DNA of 64,000 bases, taken from assembly GCA_902778285.1 (NCBI GenBank), contig CACYXC010000006.1:31129-95128 (forward strand), in the 5' to 3' direction. The translations under genes were made by a program, and so were the position numbers. Positions 49,757 through 56,722 of the stretch are shown piece by piece (positions within the stretch are counted from its first letter, which is position 1; every line of letters starts with the position of its first letter). Under the pieces are notes generated by a model that saw nothing but the letters and a program-made list of their open reading frames with translations, did no database searches and was not told where the DNA came from. The DNA comes from Oscillospiraceae bacterium (GTDB taxonomy: Bacteria > Bacillota > Clostridia > Oscillospirales > Oscillospiraceae).

Positions 49757-51982
49757 TTATCTACCCTGTTCGGAGATATAGATCCGTGCGCGACTCTGAA
49801 TGACTTTGGCGCAGTCCTCAGCGCTGACTTGACCGGCAAAATAACGGCTCGCCTCGGCTTGTACGATCTCCCACACCGCGTCGTCATGGCGGTAGAGCAC
49901 GGTCGCGCCGGTGAAAGCGTCGGCAAAGGCGCGCATATCCGCCTCGGCGTTCAGCCACTTGCCCATGAGACCCTCCTGCTCCCGCTGCTGAAGCTGCCCC
50001 TGGATGGATTCCTCTAGTCCGCCCTGCATGGCGCTGAAAGCGTAGGGGCGCGGATTCAGATAAAAGGTTCGCAGGAAGGCCCAGCATTCCTCCTTGTGCT
50101 GGGAATCTGCCGCCATGCCGAGCGCCGAAGCACCAAGCGTGCTGTAGGGCTTGATGACGCTGCCGAGCTCCGGCAGGCCGACGATCGTCCAGTTGCCCTC
50201 GCCGTATTGCTTTCCCGCATTGGCGCCCTGCCACAGATCGCCGTATTCGCTGAGGGTCAGCAGACCTTCGCCGTCCACGAGGCTGTGCTGCTCACTGTAA
50301 TAGTCCTCCGGCTCGACAGCCTGCTCGGGAAGCTGCATCACGGCCTCCAGAATGGATATAAAGTACGGGGTATCAAAATAGCATTCTCCGCTGTCCCAAT
50401 CCACCAGCCTTTTGCCGGAGGCGTCGGTCAGAAGCTGCAGGAAACCCATGCGGCCCCAACTCTCGGCGGTAAACAGGCGCTCACAGCGATCGGTGCTGTC
50501 CGCCAGGCGCAGAAGCTCCTCCCAGCTCCGTGCGCTGCCGACCTCAGAGGCAAAGCCGGTGACGGTGAGCAGTGAGTAATTCGTCACGACCTCATACAGC
50601 CCGCCGCGGATCTCCTGCGCCTCCAGAACACTCGGGTAAAAGCTCTCGCGGCTCAGCACCGGATCAGCGTCGAGATACGGATAGAGGTTTTCCAGCTTTC
50701 CGCTAACAGCCAGCGAAGCCGCGTTCAGGCTGCTCAGATCAAAGAGATCGGGATGGACATTGCCGGTGATGATGTCCATGGCCATCGCTTTTCGCGCTTC
50801 CTCCGTGGCCTGCTCCTGCTGCTGCCAATCGTTCGAGTGCTGGCCGGTGAAATAGTCGCGCACGACGATCATGCACTCCGGGTGCGCCCGGTTCCAGTCG
50901 AGGATCGCGTCTTCCAGATAGGATGCCAGAAATAGCCGGTCCAGCACGACCAACGTCATCGTCTCCGGTTCGCCGCTTTCCCCGACTTCCACATCCACCT
51001 GACGCATGCGGAACAGGCGGTTATTGCCGTCAGCGGCGAAAAAGCCGCCCTCCGGGGCCTCGATCAGCGCGCGGCCCACAATGCCGACACTCAGCCACTC
51101 GAACTGCTTTTCCAGCTTCCCGGTCTCCAGATCGAGGCCATAGGCGGAGGTACCGTCGGTGATGTAGACATTCCAGCGCTCGCCGCCGCAGAGCAGGCTG
51201 CCGCCCTTGTCAAAGGGGATGGGAGCCCCGAAGCTGCGGCTCTCTTTATCAAAGACCATGACAGCGTACTGCCCACCTGCGTTGGTGTCGAGAATCAAGC
51301 GTCCGTCGGGAAGCAGCCCCAGGCGCTGGGAATCCCTCGCCGCGAGGTCGCACAGATGCTCGATCTGATCGCCCATAGAGAAGAGCGACAGCCAGCCGTT
51401 GCCGAGCAGATACACGGTTTCTCCGTCAGAGACCATCCAGAACGGGAAAAAATCCTCGGGATAGCCCGCACCCTTCAGCTCCAGCCGCTTGAGCTCGCGC
51501 CCATCCTTGTCGAGCTCGCGCAGCGTGTATTCATATAACCGCGTTTCTTCGTTGAAAGCGTTATTGAGCACAAAGAGCGTGCCGTGATCGGAGGCGCCGA
51601 TGCCCTTGATCGGCGCGCCGTCATAAGCGCTCAGAACCTGCCGGTCGCCGCCGTCCATGTCGTAGGAGCAAATGAGATGAGGTTTCTCGAAGCCCGTGGC
51701 GTGCACATACAGCCGCCCGTCCATGGTCACAAGTCCACTTTGCCAGTCGAGATTCATGTCCTCGGGCGGTTCGACCTGCGTGGAGGCCAGGCGCTGCACC
51801 ACATTCTTTTGCGCTTCCTCCGCCATCTTGACAGGCTCACTATTCTGCTTCGGCCTGCTTGTCCCTCCCTGTGTTCCGCTGCTTTGTGCTTCTCCGCTCT
51901 GCGGTGCCGGGCTGCAGGCGCAGAGCGACAGGCACAGGGCAAGAAGCAGAAGCCAACTGATCCATGTTCTTCCTTTTTTCAT
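49757..51982 (-). CDS. Lipoprotein A: propeller-like N-half, solute-binding-like C-half
   Basis: A 741-residue lipoprotein (lipobox SLCAC, Cys23). Residues ~75-340 contain repeated strand patterns such as GLVTMDGRLYVHATG and GLLPDGRLILDTNAGG, like a beta-propeller. Residues ~355-740 resemble extracellular solute-binding protein family 1: LEDAILDWNRAHPECMIVV, DIITGNVHPDLFDLSSL, GLYEVVTNYSLL, LTLSEYGDLW and a C-terminal helix IQSRARIYISEQG. No ABC transporter genes are near. It is divergent from an ECF sigma gene and shares its upstream motif. Paralogous to the genes at 54557, 56722 and 63294. Confidence 0.8.
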   Translation of the reverse strand: MKKGRTWISWLLLLALCLSLCACSPAPQSGEAQSSGTQGGTSRPKQNSEPVKMAEEAQKNVVQRLASTQVEPPEDMNLDWQSGLVTMDGRLYVHATGFEKPHLICSYDMDGGDRQVLSAYDGAPIKGIGASDHGTLFVLNNAFNEETRLYEYTLRELDKDGRELKRLELKGAGYPEDFFPFWMVSDGETVYLLGNGWLSLFSMGDQIEHLCDLAARDSQRLGLLPDGRLILDTNAGGQYAVMVFDKESRSFGAPIPFDKGGSLLCGGERWNVYITDGTSAYGLDLETGKLEKQFEWLSVGIVGRALIEAPEGGFFAADGNNRLFRMRQVDVEVGESGEPETMTLVVLDRLFLASYLEDAILDWNRAHPECMIVVRDYFTGQHSNDWQQQEQATEEARKAMAMDIITGNVHPDLFDLSSLNAASLAVSGKLENLYPYLDADPVLSRESFYPSVLEAQEIRGGLYEVVTNYSLLTVTGFASEVGSARSWEELLRLADSTDRCERLFTAESWGRMGFLQLLTDASGKRLVDWDSGECYFDTPYFISILEAVMQLPEQAVEPEDYYSEQHSLVDGEGLLTLSEYGDLWQGANAGKQYGEGNWTIVGLPELGSVIKPYSTLGASALGMAADSQHKEECWAFLRTFYLNPRPYAFSAMQGGLEESIQGQLQQREQEGLMGKWLNAEADMRAFADAFTGATVLYRHDDAVWEIVQAEASRYFAGQVSAEDCAKVIQSRARIYISEQGR

Positions 51983-52007
51983 AAAAATCGCCTCTCTATC
52001 AAAAGAA

Positions 52008-52037
52008 TTGTCCCTTTTCGGGCGTCCCGATGGAATA
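52008..52037 (+). promoter_or_regulatory. Shared bipartite promoter motif, copy 1 (sigma gene)
   Basis: TGTCCCTTTT, 12 nt, TGGAATA (52031-52037), reading toward the sigma gene at 52120. The TGGAATA is half of the palindrome TGGAATATTCCA. Confidence 0.6.
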
Positions 52038-52065
52038 TTCCATCAGAAGCGCCAAAAAGGGACAA
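52036..52065 (-). promoter_or_regulatory. Shared bipartite promoter motif, copy 2 (lipoprotein A)
   Basis: Leftward: TGTCCCTTTT, 12 nt, TGGAATA, reading toward lipoprotein A. It shares the TGGAATATTCCA palindrome with copy 1, so the two sites are mirror images over 58 bp. Confidence 0.6.
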
Positions 52066-52066
52066 C

Positions 52067-52094
52067 TTGAAAACGAGAAATCTTTTGTTATACT
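52067..52094 (+). promoter_or_regulatory. Sigma-A promoter of the first ECF sigma gene
   Basis: TTGAAA, 16 nt, TATACT, 25 bp before the GTG. It would give basal expression next to the autoregulatory site. Confidence 0.65.
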
Positions 52095-52119
52095 TGTTTG
52101 GCAGAGAGGCGGTGGATTT

Positions 52120-52614
52120 GTGACCGATACTTTCTTGGAAGATCTCTATCGGGAGATGTATCAAAAAATATACGCTTTCGCGCGGGTGCGACTGCGGGAC
52201 GACCAGCTTGCGCAGGAGGTCACGCAGGACGTATTCATGCTGGCGCAGGAGAAGCTGGACGAAGTGCGGCAGAGCCCCAATCCGCAGGGCTGGCTGATCC
52301 GTGCAGCTGGTTACGCTGTGCAGCATGCGCAGCGAGACCGGCAGTACATCGAGCAGCGCACCGTTCCCCTGGAGGAGACCCGTCTTTCCGCACCGCCCCC
52401 TGAAGCGGAAGACGACGAGCTGAAACGACGCATGAGCCCGCAGGAATGGCTGCTGCTGCGTGCCGTCTACTGTGACGGCTATTCGATCAAGGAGGCCGCG
52501 CAGCTCTGCGGCCTGAGCTTTGAAGCCTGCCGGAAGCGCCTGCTTCGATGTAAGCAGCGGTTGCGGCGGGAGATGAGTGTGGAACAGAAAGGAGGGAAAC
52601 AGCATGTCGGATAA
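52120..52614 (+). CDS. ECF-type sigma factor 1
   Basis: A 164-residue sigma factor with region 2 (EDLYREMYQKIYAFARVRLR, LAQEVTQDVFMLAQEKL, GWLIRAAGYAVQHAQRD) and region 4 (LLLRAVYCDGYSIKEAAQLC, GLSFEACRKRLLRCKQRLRR). The GTG start is chosen because the ATG at 52030 lies upstream of the predicted promoters. It overlaps the next gene by 11 bp, the usual sign of a cognate sigma/anti-sigma pair. It probably drives its own promoter and those of two lipoproteins (inference from a shared motif). Confidence 0.85.
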   Translation: MTDTFLEDLYREMYQKIYAFARVRLRDDQLAQEVTQDVFMLAQEKLDEVRQSPNPQGWLIRAAGYAVQHAQRDRQYIEQRTVPLEETRLSAPPPEAEDDELKRRMSPQEWLLLRAVYCDGYSIKEAAQLCGLSFEACRKRLLRCKQRLRREMSVEQKGGKQHVG

Positions 52615-54442
52615 GATCAGCCGTGAACAACTGAATACCATGCCTATTGCAAAGCTGGAGGAGCTGATCCGCTCGCTTCCGGCAGACTGTGACCCGGATT
52701 TCTGGATGCTCGTGATGGACGCTTATATGGAGCGCTCCGAACAGCCCATGCCGGATACCGAAGCGTCCCTTCAAGCGTTTTTCTCCGATTACAGCGGGAC
52801 GGCGCCGATCTTCGCCGAGGCTCCTGCGCCCGCGAAAAAACAGAAGAAGGCGATCGTGACCGTGTTGCGCTTCGCGCTGGTCGCGGCGATTCTTGTAAGC
52901 CTCTTTACCGCGACCGCCTATGCCATGGGCTGGTTCGGCCTTCGGGAGCGCACGGTGCATACCGGCTACGAGACGACTCAGGCGGTCATAGAAGAGGACG
53001 GGACTAGCCATCTGGAGCCCGCCGAGGCCGTGCTCCTGCTGCCCACCGGCTACCGCGACAGCCCGGAATACCAGGCGGCGGCAGAGTGGTTTGCCTATGA
53101 GCTGGAATACCGCGAGACAAAAGCGGCAGAGAGCGTCGCTGCGGGAAACGGTGCCTGGGACTGGCTAGATATGGAGGCTGCCGAGGCGCTGATTGGGAAC
53201 ACTATTTACGATGCCAGCGACGCGACGATGGCGGAAAAGCTGCTGGAGATCCGGGATAAATACGGTCTGAAGCTCCACAGCTCCATGGTATTCCCGCCGA
53301 CAAGCGCGGAGTTCTATCGGCTGACGGGCACAAAGCCCTTTTTCTCCGGCGAAGGGTACTTCGCGCCGATGTACGTCTTTGAGGATGGCGCTTACAAAGC
53401 GGAGGGCGGCATCGAGCTCTTCGGGCAGAGCTGTATCTGGACGCTGACCCGTTATGAGCCGGGCACGCTCCCTCCCTATATGAGCCTTTTGTGGAATGAG
53501 GACAGCTATGACGAGTGGGCCTATAAAACTGCGTCAGGCGCGGAGCTCTGCATCGACTGCAGCCGCGAAGGCACGGTGTTTGATCCCACGTCGGAGGACG
53601 CCGAGCCGCTCTATTCGGTGATTATCTATTACACCGGGGAAAACGCCTTCCTGACCTTGAGCGGCAGCATGCCCCGCGGCCGTGAAGGCGCTGAGGCGCT
53701 GGCCGAGGCCTTTGACTTTGCCTCCGCCTGTGAGGGCGTGCCGCAGGAAAACGGCTTGCTGGAGATTCGACCCTATACCGGGGAGAAGTCTGCCATCACG
53801 CTCTCCGAGCTTGCGCAGACGCCCGAGATCCGCGGTGCCAAGGCCTTTGCCGACTGGTATGTGGGATATAAGGGCAGCATCATGGCGGTCGAGGGCTGCG
53901 TGGTCGGCTGTGATGAAGAAACCGCGCCGGAGATGCGCGCGGCCTTTGAGCGGATCGCCTCGGACTACGGTCTTTCCTATGCCGACGACTGGAGCTGGAT
54001 ACACAACGGCTATGTCTATCCGCATGGGTATAACGGCGGTGTCAACGACTTCGATGCCTATTCCGAACATCTGACCGAGGATGAGATATGGGCGCGGCTG
54101 GGTCAGGGGAGCTTTGACACGGTGGAGCTGCGCTCCGTGATGCTCTATCCCGGCGCTTTCTCGGTGGAGGCCGACGCCTATCGCCTGCACTACATTCAAA
54201 AGGGCACGCTGTACACCAATATCTGCCTCGCCGGTGATTTGAGCGCGTACCGCGATGAATGGCTCTTTGAAACAGCCTGCGGCGAGGTGGTCTGCTGTGC
54301 CCTCAGCGGATCGGACCGGTATTCCGTGCCATATATCATCTACGAGACGCCAAGCGCTTATGTCCTGATCGTCCCGAATCATCCGGACGTCTACAGCATC
54401 CAGGCCATCGCCTACGGCATCGACTTTACGCAATTTCGATAA
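52604..54442 (+). CDS. Membrane anti-sigma-like protein 1 with large ectodomain
   Basis: A 612-residue single-pass protein. A cytoplasmic N-terminus of ~90 residues (REQLNTMPIAKLEELIRSLP) is followed by one membrane helix (FALVAAILVSLFTATAYAMG) and a ~490-residue outer domain. There is no HxxxCxxC zinc anti-sigma motif. The ectodomain seems duplicated: SPEYQAAAEWFAYELEY / TPEIRGAKAFADWYVGY and DKYGLKLHSSM / SDYGLSYADDW. The segment AYAMGWFGLRER next to the helix recurs in the protein at 58982. Role as anti-sigma or sensor is inferred from coupling to the sigma gene. Confidence 0.75.
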   Translation: MSDKISREQLNTMPIAKLEELIRSLPADCDPDFWMLVMDAYMERSEQPMPDTEASLQAFFSDYSGTAPIFAEAPAPAKKQKKAIVTVLRFALVAAILVSLFTATAYAMGWFGLRERTVHTGYETTQAVIEEDGTSHLEPAEAVLLLPTGYRDSPEYQAAAEWFAYELEYRETKAAESVAAGNGAWDWLDMEAAEALIGNTIYDASDATMAEKLLEIRDKYGLKLHSSMVFPPTSAEFYRLTGTKPFFSGEGYFAPMYVFEDGAYKAEGGIELFGQSCIWTLTRYEPGTLPPYMSLLWNEDSYDEWAYKTASGAELCIDCSREGTVFDPTSEDAEPLYSVIIYYTGENAFLTLSGSMPRGREGAEALAEAFDFASACEGVPQENGLLEIRPYTGEKSAITLSELAQTPEIRGAKAFADWYVGYKGSIMAVEGCVVGCDEETAPEMRAAFERIASDYGLSYADDWSWIHNGYVYPHGYNGGVNDFDAYSEHLTEDEIWARLGQGSFDTVELRSVMLYPGAFSVEADAYRLHYIQKGTLYTNICLAGDLSAYRDEWLFETACGEVVCCALSGSDRYSVPYIIYETPSAYVLIVPNHPDVYSIQAIAYGIDFTQFR

Positions 54443-54450
54443 CGAATAAA

Positions 54451-54499
54451 GAAACCGAGATTTCTGTCAAAAGAATCTCGGTTTCTTTGTCCCTTTTTT
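54451..54499 (+). terminator. Terminator of the sigma-1 operon
   Basis: GAAACCGAGATT / AATCTCGGTTTC, then TTTGTCCCTTTTTT. Its T-run coincides with the first half of the next gene's promoter motif. Confidence 0.85.
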
Positions 54500-54516
54500 C
54501 TGCTTCTGTTGGAATA
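54487..54516 (+). promoter_or_regulatory. Shared bipartite promoter motif, copy 3 (lipoprotein B)
   Basis: TGTCCCTTTT (54488-54497), 12 nt, TGGAATA (54510-54516), the same sequence and spacing as the two sites at 52.0 kb. GCTTCTG in the spacer is also shared with copy 2. 40 bp before the ATG. Confidence 0.6.
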
Positions 54517-54556
54517 GTCAAGATGGTGGACTTCCACCGGAAGGAGAAACAAAAAA

Positions 54557-56671
54557 ATGAGAAAAAAGATAATCTCGCTGATGCTTCTGCTTGCGCTTTG
54601 TCTCTGCGCTTGCGGCAGTCATAAAGAAAGTGCTGACCTTACCGTGATCGGCGCGGAGGATCTGGCGTTAAAAATCGTCACACCGAAGTATGCGCTGACA
54701 CCGGAAAGCTATACGGAAAGCGCATGGATCGGGGCCGCGTTTACAAAGGCCGGAGACTCAATCTTTTATCTGGCAAGTGATGAGCAAAGCAATCTGCTGT
54801 GTAGCCTGAATCTGAACACGATGGAGCGAAAAGAGCTGTTCCGAGACGAGGCACTTCTGCTGCAGGATATCGCAGCGGCACAGGATGGCAGACTGTTTTT
54901 GCTTGCCGAGACGCAAAGTGGAGATACCCCGTGTATGATTCTCTGCCTTGACACAGACGGGGCGGAACTGACCCGTACTCTTGTATCGCTGGAACGCACG
55001 GAGGCAGTTCGGGAACTTGCCTGGGTTAATGAACAAGTGTTTCTGCTGGCAGGGAACAATCTGATCGTCTTTGACGACGACGGTAAAGAACTCTCAGAGC
55101 GGCAGACGGTAGAAGTCGGAAGCACAACCCGCATGGCGGTCACGGGCCAAGGTGTGCTCGTCCTATTGCAGGGAAGTATGAGCGGAGATACTATCTCCAT
55201 TTGGAATAGCAAAAAGAAGAGGTTGGAGCAGGTCGTATCTATTGATCTTTCGTTCTCCCGTGTGGACGGCGGGACGACCTGGGATCTGTATCTTGACTGC
55301 CGCGGGGCGCTCTTCGGATATCGCATGTCCGATGGTACACTGGAGAAGCTCTTTTCCTGGAATGCGCTGGGACTGAACAGCGGTGCAGTTTTGGAGCTGG
55401 AGGATGGGCGTCTGGTAACCAATGCAGGGAGCGGTTATGAACAAAAGCACCCCCTTCGCATCCTCCGCCCAAGGGAAGATACCGGCGAGGAAAGTTCCGT
55501 AATTCGTTTTGCCACCACGGGTCAATTCATGGATTCACGCATTCGCACAGCGATCCAGACATGGAACGGGGAGCATCCGGAGTGCCCCATAGAGGTGATC
55601 GACTACTCTGTTTATAACACCGGCGACGATCAGCGTCCCGGCCAGCTTCGACTGGCGGCGGATGTTGCCTCCGGGAACGGGCCGGATATTTATGACTTTT
55701 CGCTGGAATTCATTGATTCCGTACCATCCGCTCCATCCTTTGCTCGGCGGGGCTTGCTGGAGGATCTTTACCCCTATCTGGACGCAGACCCGGAGCTGAA
55801 GAGGGAGGATTTCCTCGGCGGCTTTTTCCAGGCAATGGAGATTGGCGGCGGGTTGTATGAGCTGACGACGGACTTCTATCTTGTTAACTGTTTTGCGGAT
55901 GCCCGTGTTGTGGGAGACCCATCTCAATGGACTTACGCAAGACTCCATGAGATTATGGCTGCAAACGAACGCTACCGCTATTTCTTCGACCCCTATGTAG
56001 ATCGCATGTGGCTCCTCGGCAACATACTGGCTTCCTCCGACAGCAAGCTGATTGACTGGGAAAAAGGCACCTGCGATTTTGAATCAGACTATTTTCGAGC
56101 TCTTCTCGAAACTGTGCGAGATATGCCTGAAACGGGCACAAGCCGCGAAGGCACTCTTGATATTACTAACAGCGAGGGCCTCTTGTATTATATGCCAATC
56201 GGGGATGTCTGGATGGCAAGCATCCCCGCCCGTGCCTTCGGAGAAAACTATTGTTTTCCCGGCCTGCCAGAGCTGGGAAACGTGATTTTCCCTCAGCATA
56301 GCTTTGGTATTTCCAGTCTCTCTTCTCACAAGCAGGAGTGTTGGGAGTTCTTACGCCAGTTCTGGACACGGCAGCAGGCAGAGAAATTCTGGCTCTCTCC
56401 GCGCCGTGACGTCATCCGCCAACAAATTAATCAGCAATGGGAGTCAGCTGTAAAAGGAGAATATGATCGTTTTCATCCACACGCCCGTCAGGCCATGGAG
56501 GATCTCTATTCTGTCTTGGACAGCGTGACAATCGCCGCGCGACATGATCCTCAGATCTGGGCAATCGTCTGGCAGGAGGCAAGCGCCTACTTCTCCGGTG
56601 GCAGGATCATAGAGGACACCATGCGGAACATCCAGTCCCGTGTCAGCCTCTATCTCGCCGAGCAGGGGTAA
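54557..56671 (+). CDS. Lipoprotein B: propeller-like N-half, solute-binding-like C-half
   Basis: A 704-residue lipoprotein (lipobox CLCAC, Cys19). The N-terminal half has propeller-like strands (AGDSIFYLASDEQSNLLCSL, GRLFLLAETQSG). The C-terminal half is solute-binding-like: IRTAIQTWNGEHPECPIEVI, LAADVASGNGPDIYDFSL, LEDLYPYLDADPELKREDF, GLYELTTDFYLV, and the end IQSRVSLYLAEQG. DLEDLYPYLDADP is almost identical in lipoprotein A. Expressed from its own motif directly after the sigma-1 operon terminator. Base composition is lower in GC than the core genes. Confidence 0.8.
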   Translation: MRKKIISLMLLLALCLCACGSHKESADLTVIGAEDLALKIVTPKYALTPESYTESAWIGAAFTKAGDSIFYLASDEQSNLLCSLNLNTMERKELFRDEALLLQDIAAAQDGRLFLLAETQSGDTPCMILCLDTDGAELTRTLVSLERTEAVRELAWVNEQVFLLAGNNLIVFDDDGKELSERQTVEVGSTTRMAVTGQGVLVLLQGSMSGDTISIWNSKKKRLEQVVSIDLSFSRVDGGTTWDLYLDCRGALFGYRMSDGTLEKLFSWNALGLNSGAVLELEDGRLVTNAGSGYEQKHPLRILRPREDTGEESSVIRFATTGQFMDSRIRTAIQTWNGEHPECPIEVIDYSVYNTGDDQRPGQLRLAADVASGNGPDIYDFSLEFIDSVPSAPSFARRGLLEDLYPYLDADPELKREDFLGGFFQAMEIGGGLYELTTDFYLVNCFADARVVGDPSQWTYARLHEIMAANERYRYFFDPYVDRMWLLGNILASSDSKLIDWEKGTCDFESDYFRALLETVRDMPETGTSREGTLDITNSEGLLYYMPIGDVWMASIPARAFGENYCFPGLPELGNVIFPQHSFGISSLSSHKQECWEFLRQFWTRQQAEKFWLSPRRDVIRQQINQQWESAVKGEYDRFHPHARQAMEDLYSVLDSVTIAARHDPQIWAIVWQEASAYFSGGRIIEDTMRNIQSRVSLYLAEQG

Positions 56672-56682
56672 ACAAGCAAACA

Positions 56683-56722
56683 GCAAGACGCAGGAGCGGG
56701 AATCCGTTCCTGCGTCTTGCTT
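56683..56722. terminator. Bidirectional terminator between convergent lipoprotein genes
   Basis: GCAAGACGCAGGA / TCCTGCGTCTTGC with an inner CGG/CCG pair. Its right edge meets the stop of lipoprotein C. Confidence 0.7.

Noticed and set aside
52030..52119. ATG start of sigma factor 1 at 52030
   Set aside because: It lies inside the promoter motif and upstream of TTGAAA/TATACT; the GTG at 52120 begins the normal region 2.
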